From Polyrhizophydium stewartii (lineage: Eukaryota; Chytridiomycota; Chytridiomycetes; Rhizophydiales): 32,061 nucleotides of DNA. Numbering within the stretch: position 1 is the stretch's first letter; every line of letters begins with the position of its first letter. The notes under the pieces were generated by a model that was given only the letters and a program-made list of their open reading frames with translations, was not told the origin of the DNA and made no database searches. The DNA is taken from assembly GCA_027604665.1 (NCBI GenBank), contig JADGIZ010000065.1, forward strand, positions 1 through 32,061, read 5' to 3'. Below, piece after piece: positions 1-12,571 of the stretch. Position numbers and translations under genes: made by a program.

Positions 1-96
1 GGGCTGGCACGCGACGGCGCGAAGGCGCAGGGGCCGGGCAGCGCACGCACCGAAGTCAGCGAGGGTGATGTCGGCAACCTTGTACTTGTGGGCCAT
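1..96 (-). CDS. SAH1: S-adenosyl-L-homocysteine hydrolase, first exon only (partial)
   Basis: The window cuts this gene. Only exon 1 (96 to 51) is visible; a GTGCGT donor starts at 50 and the rest lies beyond position 1. The exon encodes MAHKYKVADITLADF plus the first base of a Gly codon, which matches the N-terminus of eukaryotic AdoHcy hydrolase (pattern YKVADI-L-A-FGRK). The enzyme is cytosolic, NAD-dependent and tetrameric. It splits S-adenosylhomocysteine into adenosine and homocysteine, which relieves inhibition of methyltransferases. A TATA box sits about 50 bp upstream of the ATG. The intron after 15 codons is phase 1, so the next exon should complete a Gly codon and continue with Arg-Lys. 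Confidence rests on a short but characteristic stretch. Confidence 0.72.
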   Translation of the reverse strand, partial: MAHKYKVADITLADFGACAARPLRLRAVACQP

Positions 97-144
97 GTCG
101 AAGACTGTGAGCTGGAGGGATGTGATCTCGCGGCGGGCGGCCCC

Positions 145-151
145 TTTTATA
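145..151 (-). promoter_or_regulatory. TATA box of the SAH hydrolase gene
   Basis: TATAAAA on the minus strand, followed by GGGG, stands 49 bp upstream of the predicted ATG at 96 in an otherwise GC-rich sequence. The spacing leaves room for a transcription start and a short 5' UTR. It is the clearest core-promoter element I noticed in the window and fits a highly expressed housekeeping gene. Confidence 0.6.
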
Positions 152-278
152 TTCCCACCGCGACCGCCGCACGCTGACAAATCACTTTGTCAGCAGGCCC
201 CATCTGCCCGCCGGCAGAAGCCGGGCTCGCCACGGCCGACTTCCCGCCTGCCAGAGAGCGCTTCATTCATCGCCGGGC

Positions 279-3494
<3,216 letters not shown>

Positions 3495-3519
3495 TCACCA
3501 CTCGCTCATGCACTGCTGT

Positions 3520-6500
3520 TTAGTCGTCCATCTCGGCCGGAATCGACAGGTGCGGCGCGGCAGTCACTCCAGGAATGCGCGCCTCGGGCACCTCGAAGCC
3601 CGGCATGGGATACACCGGCAGTAGCTTGAACGACGGCGGGCTGCGATCCAGGAACGTCTGGATGCGCACCACAACCTTGTCAAACACGCACACCCGCTGA
3701 ACTCGCGTCTTGCGAGGATCGAGCGGTGCTGCCGGCGCATCGTCTGCGACGCTCAGCCCGCCCATCTGCTCCGACAATGCCACGACGCCCTCTTCGGGCT
3801 CCTCGCCAGCCCACGCCTGCGTCGCAGCGGGGTCGTCCGCGCGGCGGTGCCAAAAGACCGTCAGGACGAGGCTGTCCTTGTCGCTCGTGACGCCAATCAC
3901 GTCGCCGGCCTCCATCGCGTCCTCGACCCAAACACGGCGCTCGATGCCGTAGCGCGGCACAAGCACGTCATACGAGCGCTCGTTGACGTCCGTGACAAAG
4001 CCCTCGGCAAGGATGCCCTCGAGAGCCTCGCCGTTCTGGCTCAACAGCACCTGAGGCTGCAGCAGCCGCGAGATGTACACGATGCGGTACAGATTCGAGG
4101 ACGCGTCCTGTGCTTCCTTGGCTTGGTTCTTGCGGTCGTTACACTGTCCCGCAATGTCGACAACAGTCTTGCCATCGTACGGCTCGGCTTCGTCAATGGG
4201 CGCGCGGATCGCGTGGTCCAACAGCCGGTGAACAACCAGATCGCAGTAGCGGCGGATCGGCGAGCTGCTCGGCGTATGCGGGTCAGTCGGTGCCCATCAG
4301 AGGCCTGCCAGACGTCTGGTGCGACGAGCTTACGTGAAATGCGTGTAAAGTGGCACGCTCAGCGCATAGTGTCGCATATGTATCGGTTCCTCTGCCTCCA
4401 TAGCAGCAAAGTACTCGGCGCGCTTCATCGGCTTGATGGCCATCATTCTGACCAGCATGCGCTGCAGCGGATCCTGGATAGCTTCAAATGACGCCTGCAG
4501 CGACCCAGACGACGAAGCGTCGATCTTGAAGCCCATCTTTGTCGCGCGGGAGACGAACTCGCCAATCGACTGCGCGGGGCGGGGGTGTCTGCGTAGCAGC
4601 GCAGCCTCGGGGAAGTACGCCTGTATCTTTTCGGCGACAGCCATGTTGGCCAATAGCATGAACTGCATCGCACACCAGTCTGGTCAGAGTTGCCGGCAGC
4701 GCGTACATCAAGCAGAGCAGCTTGGGCAGCACCTCCTCAATCAGCCTGTTGCTGTCCTTGAGCTCGTACATTCCGCTGTTGATGGGATTGCCAAATTCGT
4801 CCAGGTTGAACCACAGCTTGATCGAGTGGATCGAGAGCGCGCCACCGTCGTAGCGGCTCTTGCGAAGAACCTTGCTAAACTCAAACAGCTGCAGAATGTC
4901 CTGCTTGACATCATCGAGCGCCACGTTGTCCGAGAGCTGCGGCTGCTTGACGAACGGAGTGTCATCAATCACCGCCTGCGCCTGCTCATAGCTCAGCTTC
5001 GCGCACGAGCGGATGACGCTGCGGCCAAAGCGCGGCTCGCTGACTATGTTGCCGTCGGCGTCAAAGGTCCAAAAAACAGTAAATGCAAAACGCTCAACGT
5101 CCGGGTTGAGACTGCATAGCTGCTCGCAGAGTAGGCGAGGCAGCATGGGAATCGCGCGCTGCACGAGATACACGGTCGTAGCGCGCACGTACGCCTCGGC
5201 GTCGAGCGCTGTGCGCGGGCGTACAAAGTAGGACACGTCGGCAATGTGCACGCCAACCTCGAAGGTGCCATCGGGCAGTGCACGGCACGATAAGGCATCG
5301 TCCAGGTCCTTTGCGGTCTCGGGATCGATTGAAAATATGCGCAGATCGCGCAAGTCCCAGCGCTTCGCGTACTCCTCGTCGGGAATGGTCCATGGCTGGC
5401 AAAATAGAGTTTTTTGCGTGAGCCTCAGGGCTAGATGTAAGTGATAGCAAGCGCAGAGACGCACGGTTGGCGGCAGACATGCAAGAACCGACTCGTCAAA
5501 GTCATCCCAGGTGATTCCGTTGGCCGCCAAAAGGGCGCTTGTCTCGACAGGCAGCTCGCCAATCTGGCCGAGCTTGCCTTGGTACTCGGCGCTTGGGTAA
5601 TTGTCAAACTCGCGCCACTGGCGGACGCGAACCGTAACCAGCACGCCATCAAACGACTTTGGGTCGTCAAGGAACTCTTTTGGTGCTAGCTCGTACGGAA
5701 TCACCATGAAAGGCGGCCGCTTGTCGGCCTGTTCGATAATGAACGGGAGCGGACCACGAATCACACTTGTAAGCACAATTCGTACGAGAAACGGCACTCC
5801 ATACTGGCTCATGCGTCCAAGAGCATACCGGGTTGAACCAGATCCAACGCGGAGCCTTGTCCGTGTTCTGCGGCGGCTTGTGGGAAAGAGGACGCTCCAT
5901 ATGCAGCGTTCCGACAAACGCGTTGCGCGAGCCCTTGTCATCCAAAATGCCCACGACCTTTCCAAAAACGCGCGTCTCGACGTGCTCGAGGGCCGTGTCC
6001 TCTGTCTTGAAGACTTCGACCTTTTTCTGGCGCTCGCGGCTTTCCAGCATCTTTGTTTCCTTCTTTTGCTTCTGGCTGTGCTGAGCCTCTGCGAGTTCCT
6101 CGCCGTCAAGCAACTCGACGGCGACAATGTCGCCGTCAAATGCCCGATTCATGAACTTGGTGCCCGAGATGAAGATCTCGTAGTCGAGGCCACGCGGCGA
6201 GACGTAGCCGTCCTGGCGATTCGTCTTGTTAATGCGCAGAGGCGCCGCAAAGAGCGTTCCATCAGCAATGCGATCCTGGATGGTTCCGAGCCGCAGGTGC
6301 CTGTCATGGGCCAGCGCGGCAGGGGCAAGGCAGGTCAGCGCCGTGAGATGCTCAGCTCACGCCTGCTGGCGCGCTGACTCGATCGACACGCCGGCAAGAC
6401 CGCACCTCTCGAAGACCGGTTTGCGACCGCTCGAGTCTGCGGCCGGTGTCTTTGGCGTCTTGCCTGCGCGCCAGTTGTCGGGAAGGGAGCCGTTCTTGGC

Positions 6501-7169
6501 CACAGGCGCCGGGGGATCGGGCGTTCTTGGCCGGGCGGGGTCGCTTCCAGACGTCGGTGGCGCTTGGGCGCCGGAGCCGGTCCCTGGCGAGCGGGAGCGG
6601 CGGGCACGCTCGGCGAGCTTGACGTTGAGCTCGTCGATGGTCATGATGCACTCTTGCAGAATCCCCAGAGGCTTTCGGCCTGCTTGGAGGGCCGCGCTGA
6701 CCAGACTCGCGCCAACGGCATCTTGGGCAGCGGGTTGAGCCGGCAGCGCTTGTTGACGAGTCTGTTGCGCAGGCTGAGTCGGCTGCTCCGGCTGCGCCGG
6801 CTGGTTCGTGGATGCGGGCACGAAGCTCTGGCTAATGTGCGGTATCGACGCGGCAAAGGCGCCGGCGCCGCGGCCCCCGCGGCCGCCACGGCCGGCGCTG
6901 TGGTTGGCGTTGCGGCCGCGACCTCGCTGGCCTTGGCTGTCGGCTGAGATCGCGCCAGGGCCTCCGTCACCGCGGCCGGCGGGCGGGATCCTCCCGCGAC
7001 CGCGACCGCGGGTGGGCTGGCCGGACTGGCCGGGCTGGCCGGGCTGGCCGACTTGATCCTGCTGAGCATGCTGGTCCTGCGAGGGGCGCCTGCCCTGCGG
7101 CCTACCCTGCGGCCTGCCGTTCTGGCGGCCGCCCTGCTGCGGCTCGCGCGGACGCTGTTGTTCTGACAT
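3520..7169 (-). CDS. DIS3L2/SSD1: RNase II (RNB) family protein of the Dis3L2/Ssd1 branch with RGG-rich N-terminus
   Basis: Exons 7169-6361, 6300-5829, 5728-5465, 5395-4733, 4662-4334 and 4264-3520 give 1093 aa; the five introns are 60-100 nt. Residues 1-270 are low complexity, rich in Gln, Pro, Gly and Arg with RGRGRG and GRGGRGGRG runs, typical of RNA-binding disordered tails. Two cold-shock-type regions follow (about 270-520). The RNB domain begins near 530 with DPETAKDLDDAL, holding Asp539, 545, 547 and 548. HFTSPIRRYCDLVVHR is the second RNB signature. An S1-like region (DVNERSYDVLVPRYG) and an acidic tail finish the protein. There is no PIN domain, so it is not Dis3/Rrp44. Dis3L2 is a cytoplasmic 3'-5' exonuclease; yeast Ssd1 is an inactive mRNA-binding relative. 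The full aspartate set argues for an active nuclease. The gene diverges from the PRPP synthetase gene with 214 bp between the starts. Confidence 0.9.
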
Positions 7170-7225
7170 ATGGTTGAAGTGCTCACAGCGCCGAATCGCC
7201 CGTCGACACCACCATCTGGCCTGGT

Positions 7226-7280
7226 CGGATCACACGATCTGGGCCGCAGCCGGCAGCCGAGCTGGGCAGCCGGATCACAC
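7226..7280. promoter_or_regulatory. Pair of direct repeats CGGATCACAC in a divergent promoter
   Basis: Identical 10-mers lie at 7226-7235 and 7271-7280, 45 bp apart from start to start, inside the 214-bp interval between the divergent starts at 7169 and 7384. Repeated sites between divergent genes suggest a shared transcription-factor site, but no factor can be named from the sequence. Confidence 0.3.
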
Positions 7281-7383
7281 ACGTTCAGGTGCACCACCGT
7301 GAGTGCCGCAGCCCACCCATGCTGGCCGGCTTCGACCGACCTGGCTGGCCAGCAGCACAACTTGACTTGCCCCCAGCACAAAA

Positions 7384-9163
7384 ATGCGGGGCATCGCGGT
7401 CCTGTCGGGCACGTCGCACCAGAGCCTCACGCACGACATCTGCCAGCGCCTGGGGATCTCGCAGGGCAGCGCCTCGCTGACAAAGTTCAGCAACCAAGAG
7501 ACCAATGTCTTTATTGGCGAGAGCGTGCGCGACGTCGACACCTACATTGTGCAGTCGGGCTGCGGCAACGTCAACGACAACTTCATTGAGCTGCTCATTA
7601 TGATTGCTGCCTGCCGCACCGCATCCGCGAGGTGCGCCGCCCGCCGTCCGCGCTGGCCGCTGCAAGGAGCCTGCCGCAGCTGCCGGCGCTGCCGTAGCGT
7701 GCTGTGCCGCCGCATCCCCGCACGGACCCTCCGGGGCCGGCCCCGGGTGCCTGCGAGCGGTGCAGCGTCGCGACGAGCACCACCATCTCGCCGCGCTTCG
7801 ACGCTGACGGCCCTGTGCGCTGCGCCTGCCCGGACGCTGCCGCGCGTGCGTGCATGGCGCTTCCCCGGGGCTCGACCCGCCCCGTATGCCTTGCCCTCTC
7901 CTACCCGTGCTCCCGTGGCCGCGGCCGTGCGCTGCCCGCTCGCCATCCGTGTCCGGCCCCGCCCGCCCGCAGGAAAATCACGGCCGTCATCCCCCTGTTC
8001 CCGTACTCACGCCAGCCCGAGACGCCGTACAACAAGAACGGCCAGATCACATCGCGCGTGCCGGCCTCCGAGGTCGACAAGTTCGCGGTGCTCAACGCAA
8101 GCGCCGCCAAAAAGGCCGCCCACATGCCCGCGGTCCTCGAGGTCCCCGGCAGCGTCGTGCCCGCTGACGGCGGCGAGATCACGCTTGCTCAGCCGCTCCA
8201 CCACCGCGCCTCCACAATCCGCACCGAGTCGGCGGTGTCCATCGACGGCTCGCGCGGCCGCCTGTCGTCCATCTCCGTCTCGCAGCCAAACATCGCCGTC
8301 ACCTCCCTCGCGCCGCTCCCGCCGTCCGAGAACCTCGTCCGCCTCAAGGGCGCCACGCAGGGCACCTACAAGCACTGGACTGCACGCTCGGGAACCTTGG
8401 TTGCCAACATGCTCATGGCGGCGGGTAAGCACTGTCAGATCGCCAAATGCTTATGCACACCCGCTCTTTTGTCTCATTCCTATATCCGTTTGCACGCAGG
8501 CGCCGACCACATCATCACCATGGATCTGCACGACCCGCAGTTCCAAGGATTCTTTGACATCCCCGTCGACAATCTATACAGCCAGCCGCTGATGATCAAG
8601 TATATCAAGGAGCGCATTCCAAACTATCGTAACGCCGTCATCGTCTCGCCCGACGCAGGCGGCGCCAAACGGTACGTATGGTGCGCCGCCGCCCAAGCAC
8701 TGCTGCCGCCAGCTGACTGCTGCCCCGCAGCGCGACCGTGGTTGCAGACAAGCTCAACGTCGACTTTGCGCTGATCCACAAGGAGCGCCGCCCGACAGAG
8801 ACGCCCAACGTCTCGGACATGATCCTGGTCGGCGACGTCAAGGACAAGGTGTGCATTCTGATCGACGACATTGCCGACACGTCCTTCACCATCACGCGCG
8901 CGGCCCGCATCCTCGTCGAGAACGGCGCCACAAAGATCGTCGCTCTGATCACGCACGGCATCTTCAGCGGCGACGCCATCGAGCGCATCAACGCCAGCGA
9001 CATCAACGAGATCATTGTTTCCAACACGGTTCCGCAGGACCAGAACCTCGCCAAATGCCCCAAAATGCGAGTTATTGACATTGCGCCCATCTTTGCCGAG
9101 GCCATCCGCCGCATCCACAACGGCGAGAGCGTCAGCTTCCTGTTTGACGCCGTGCCCTATTAG
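7384..9163 (+). CDS. PRS1: Ribose-phosphate pyrophosphokinase (PRPP synthetase), Prs1-like with fungal insertion
   Basis: The enzyme makes 5-phosphoribosyl-1-pyrophosphate from ribose 5-phosphate and ATP for purine, pyrimidine, NAD, His and Trp synthesis in the cytosol. Exons 7384-7631, 7973-8424, 8500-8671 and 8731-9163 encode 434 aa. Signatures: [31 protein letters not shown], the [13 protein letters not shown] segment and the PRPP-binding [11 protein letters not shown] loop. Between residues about 100 and 205 there is an extra segment, Ser/Ala-rich and absent from bacterial PRPP synthetases; it corresponds in place to the non-homologous region of yeast Prs1, hence the symbol. Intron 1 (341 nt) is unusually long and holds nothing I recognise. 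Intron 3 shows a textbook GCTGAC branch site 16 nt before its CAG. The gene is convergent with the next, 70 bp between stops. PRS1 versus another PRS paralogue is uncertain. Confidence 0.93.
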
Positions 9164-9233
9164 CGCTCCTGTGCTCGCCAATAGTTTTCCCCATGAACTG
9201 CGTGTGCCTACTGCTTGCCGCCGTCAGCTTCAT

Positions 9234-9670
9234 TCAGGCGCCGTAGTCGTTGTCGTCAAAGTCGTCGTCAAAGTCTGAGGGTCGGCGGAGGTCAGCGTCG
9301 CTGCAACCCTGGCTGCACTGCCCGTGCGTGCTGGCTCCCACCGTTGAAGAAGTGGGTGTCCACGATGATCTCGTCCGGGTGCGAGCGCATGCGCCCGCTG
9401 CCAAAGAACTCGTCGGCACGGCCGCCGTGGCCGCGGGTCGGTCCGCGAACCCCGGGGCCGTGGCCGTCGTTGACGTCGACCTCATAGTCCATGGCGTCTG
9501 TGTCGAACTCGTAGTCCTCCTGTCGGGTTGGTCTGCGTCAACGAGCCGCCAATCGGGGAGCCCGCAGCACGCACACACAGGCGGCTGGCCACCCTAGGTC
9601 GGCCTGCCCCGCCCCGTTGGTGTGCGGCGTCCGCGTGCGGGCGGCTGCCGGCGCTCTCCCTCACCTCCAT
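9234..9670 (-). CDS. Small acidic protein, candidate COP9 signalosome subunit 9 (CSNAP)
   Basis: A 74-aa protein is assembled from exons 9670-9665 (only ATG GAG), 9519-9342 and 9274-9234. The last intron has GCTGACC then CTCAG and joins HFFN to DFDDDFDDNDYGA. The resulting tail matches in pattern the C-terminus of human COPS9 (FFNDFED-FDDDD), the part that docks into the signalosome. The N-terminal half is acidic (EEDYEFDTDAMDYEVDV), then Gly/Arg-rich. COP9 removes NEDD8 from cullins; subunit 9 is its small acidic stabilising subunit. The first exon is inferred: ATGGAG is followed directly by GTGAGG, and CGACAG precedes GAGGAC. A start at the internal Met (9492) is the alternative. The gene diverges from the SNARE gene, 138 bp apart. 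The tail match is good, the rest is not diagnostic. Confidence 0.58.
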
Positions 9671-9714
9671 CTCGCGATGTCGCGCAGGTGAGGGGCAAGC
9701 ACGATTTCGGCGAG

Positions 9715-9748
9715 CGGCCGGCGGGTCGGCCGGCGGGTTGGCCGGCCG
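9715..9748. repeat. GC-only direct and inverted repeat in a divergent promoter
   Basis: CGGCCGGCGGGT occurs twice in tandem (9715-9726, 9727-9738) and is followed by TGGCCGGCCG. The GGCCGGC / GCCGGCC parts are self-complementary and could form a hairpin or cruciform. It lies between the starts of the CSN9-like gene (9670) and the SNARE gene (9809). Confidence 0.6.
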
Positions 9749-9808
9749 CACCTCGCCTGCATGCTGGCGCGGGCGGGCACCGAGAGTGCCGGCCAGCGGC
9801 TCGCATGC

Positions 9809-10449
9809 ATGGCGCCGTTGGTTGCCGTGCCGCACGCCTCCCGGCGACTGCACTCGCCGTCTCGGCGGCCGGTTGACCTACTCGTTGGGCTGCCCTCACA
9901 ACCACCTCCACAGGCCGTACGCGGGAGCTGGCGCTGGCGCTGGTGTGGGCGGCGAGCCTGGCCTTGGCCTCAGCGCCGCACCCGCCCTTCAGACACAGCG
10001 CTTCTACGAGGACGCAAACGACGACCGCGCCGTGCGCCTGTCTTCGCAGATTGGGGCGCTCAAGGAGGTGTCTGCCAGCTCGGCCTCGCCGTTCCGCTCG
10101 ACCCGGTGCTGACGCTCGCACGCCGCTGACTTGTCTTACAGGTCTCGCTCAGCATCTCGGCCGAGCTCGACTATCAGCGCAACATGATGAGCGAGATGGT
10201 CTGCGCCTGGCGGAGGAGGCGGCGTTGTCGCATCGGCTCTGGGATGCTAACGAGGCCTGCCCGCCATATGGGCTGCATCGCGCGCAGCGGGACGATATGG
10301 ACAAGACCGGAGGCATTCTGGGGCGGACGATGCAGCGCTTCCGTATCATGGCGCAGACGCAGACGGGGAGCTGGATGTGGATCCTTGTCCTGTTTGTGCT
10401 CGCCGTCATTCTGTATGTGGTCTTTGGGCTTATGACAAGAAGACGATGA
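9809..10449 (+). CDS. BET1: Bet1-like Qc-SNARE, tail-anchored
   Basis: Exons 9809-9816, 9914-10067, 10142-10198 and 10288-10449 give 126 aa. The SNARE core runs from RAVRLSSQIGALKE through ISAELDYQRNMMSEM to DDMDKTGGILGRTMQRF, with heptads of hydrophobic residues. A C-terminal membrane anchor (WMWILVLFVLAVILYVVFGL) and a short basic tail follow, as in Bet1, Sft1 and relatives, which drive ER-to-Golgi and intra-Golgi fusion. Bet1 is preferred because of the DSTGG-L-GTM-like pattern, but Sft1 is not excluded. Exon 1 is only 8 nt (ATGGCGCC) and was picked because it is the only nearby ATG with a GT donor in the phase needed; it is the weakest part. Intron 3 has a clear GCTAAC branch site. The donor of intron 3 (GTCTGC) is atypical but fits the conserved residues. 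Confidence 0.78.
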
Positions 10450-10614
10450 TGCTGCGACCCTTGTCTGCTGCACACGTCCGAGGAGGCGGCCACTGCATAC
10501 GCACGCCGCTGCTGCGCGGCTGCCCCTCCGTCTCATGGTCGCTTCAGCTCTCCTGCACGCGCAAGGCCCCCAAAGCACGGACCGCATCTGCCTGGACCGG
10601 ATCAGCTGCCCGAT

Positions 10615-10962
10615 TCATTTGGAATGCGACCTTGAGCCGGCCGACGGCAACACATAAACCTGCGCCACATAGAGAGCCGCCAGGAGCACAACGCACACAA
10701 CGACGGTCTTGACGAGAAAGGCGATGGAGCGCAGCACGCCTCTCAGCAGCGCCGACAGCACAAAGAGCGTAAAGTACAGAATCAGGCCACCGATAAGCAG
10801 TGCAACAGCCTGCTCCGGCATCTTGCTGAGCCAGTCGGCCACGGGCTTGGGTGCGGTGTTGAGCAGCAGGGCCGTGGCGCTGTGAATCAGCTGCCAGAAC
10901 GCCCTGACGACGTCGGCCAGGAACAGGTCCGGATGTGCGAGCAACAGCAGTGCGGACTCCAT
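10615..10962 (-). CDS. Small two-segment membrane protein, possibly Apq12-like
   Basis: A single-exon 115-aa ORF. The start chosen is the Met of MESALLLLAHPDLF; upstream in-frame codons look like non-coding Pro/His/Arg-rich sequence. Residues about 50-72 and 80-105 are strongly hydrophobic (LLIGGLILYFTLFVL and TVVVCVVLLAALYV) and are separated by a basic loop (LLRGVLRSIAFLVK). The preceding segment (NTAPKPVADWLSKMPEQAVALL) resembles the pre-membrane part of Apq12, an ER/nuclear-envelope protein important for nuclear pore assembly and membrane fluidity. That family call is by pattern only. It ends 165 bp from the convergent SNARE gene and diverges from MTQ2. The coding status is supported by the clear membrane organisation. 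Confidence 0.55.
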   Translation of the reverse strand: MESALLLLAHPDLFLADVVRAFWQLIHSATALLLNTAPKPVADWLSKMPEQAVALLIGGLILYFTLFVLSALLRGVLRSIAFLVKTVVVCVVLLAALYVAQVYVLPSAGSRSHSK

Positions 10963-11493
10963 GACAGCTTGGCGCAGACGAGCTCGGTGGGCGAAGGAGA
11001 GGCCTGGATGCGGCGGCAGGGACGAGAGCGCGAGGGGAGATGTGCGGTGCGGCTGCTTTGTGCAGGAGAGTCGGGCCGGCGGGTGTGGGCTGCCTGGCGG
11101 GTGCGCTGGGTGACGCCTGTCCGATGTGCAGGAAAGCTGGTTCCGCACTTGGACGGCGGTATCGGTCGGCCAGAGCAAGGGGCGGGTGGGTTCGCAGGCG
11201 ATGGCGCGAGAGGCCGCAGAGGCCTGCGCATTCCCTGCCTCTCACGCACGCTCCCGGCGCATGCACACGGATACCTCGCCTGCTGCGTCCGCTGCCGGCT
11301 CCTTGATGACTGGAAGACCTCAGATCTGTGATGAACTCAAAGGCAGGCAGGCACTCTCGGTCGTGCCAGCCCGAGCTCAGCTCAATGGCGGTCATGGCCG
11401 GCAAAGCTGGCGTCTGCCGGATGCCTCGCCTGCGTGTGCGTCCGTCGTGAGCTTCCGCGGGCCTGCCGCGCGCGGGTTTCCGGCATTGCCGAC
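10963..11493. other. Divergent intergenic region, 531 bp
   Basis: This lies between the starts of the Apq12-like gene (minus) and MTQ2 (plus). Open frames cross it on both strands, but their translations are Ala/Arg/Ser/Pro-rich with no recognisable domain. I see no RNA gene or repeat. It presumably holds both promoters. Confidence 0.5.
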
Positions 11494-12523
11494 ATGTCCG
11501 GAGGGCTGCCCACGCCCGAGATCGGCCACATCACGCGCAGCGACTATCGCAACGTCTACGAGCCTGCCGGTGCGGCCCACTCGCGTAGGCATGGAGCCGC
11601 AGCAACCGCAGCGAGCAACTGCTTACCTCTTCGCTCTCGGCCCGCCCGTGCGTCGACTTGCCCAGAGGACACATTCCTGCTTCTGGATGCGCTCGAGAAG
11701 GACGGCGACTGGCTGCGCCGGCGCAGCCCGACGCTGGCGCTCGAAGTCGGGTGCGGCCCGCGCAGGCAGCCGTGCGAGCACGCTATCGACCGCCCCAGGT
11801 GTGCTGATGTCGTGCATGGCTGGCGCAGAAGCGGCTCAGGCTGCGTCACGGCGTTCCTCGGCCAGGTGCTCGGCGCCTCGTCAGCTCGTATGTCGTCGCC
11901 TGGAAACACTCGCACTCGTCTGCTGCAGCTGACCCATGCCTACCGGCAGTGTATCTGTGCACGGACATCAACGCCTTTGCCGCTGCAATCACCGCCAAGA
12001 CGGGCGCTGTCAACAAGGTGGATCATGGCGGGCTCCGAGTTGCCGCTCCAAGCATCTGACATCCAACCCAGATCCCAGTCGACTCCATTGTGACGCACTT
12101 TGCTGTCGGCATGCAGCAGCGCATCGCCGGCGCCATCGATGTGCTCGTCTTCAACCCACCCTACGTCGTCACGCCCAGCGAAGAGGTCGGATCGCGCGGC
12201 ATCGAGGCTTCATGGGCGGGCGGCGTGGACGGGCGTGAAGTCATCGACAAGTTCCTCCCGCTCGTTCCGGTGAGGCTCAACGCTCTGATGCACTCTCAAG
12301 GCTGGCGCACCGAGAACTTACGCACGGCTACACATAGAAACTGCTCTCGCCGCAAGGCGCCTTCTATCTCGTGCTTATCAAGGAGAACAGGCCGGCCGAG
12401 ATCATGCAGCACATGCAGGACGAATACGGGCTTGCAGCAGAGATCGTGCTACATCGCCGCGCTGGATACGAGGGCCTTTGCATCGCCCGATTCTGGCGGC
12501 CGGGAACGGTTGAAAAGCAATAG
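11494..12523 (+). CDS. MTQ2: eRF1 glutamine N5-methyltransferase (HemK2/Mtq2 family)
   Basis: Mtq2, activated by Trm112, methylates the Gln of the GGQ motif of release factor eRF1 and so tunes translation termination. Exons 11494-11569, 11666-11750, 11829-11887, 11950-12017, 12072-12269 and 12338-12523 encode 223 aa, the usual size. Introns are 54-96 nt and all junctions fall on conserved residues. Motifs: VYEPAEDTFLLLDAL (motif X region), LEVGSGSGCVTAFL (SAM-binding GxGxG near 54-58), LYLCTDIN (motif II, near 74-81), VLVFNPPYVVTPSEEV with catalytic NPPY at 124-127, then WAGGVDGREVIDKFLPLVP and FYLVLIKENRP. The start is the Met of MSGGLPTPEIGHI, where the family begins. No partner Trm112 is in the window. 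The gene is convergent with MPP6, 48 bp between stops. Confidence 0.93.
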
Positions 12524-12571
12524 AGGCCTTTTGCAAGAGCAGCACATGCGGGTTGGCGAGGGGTCGACGGT

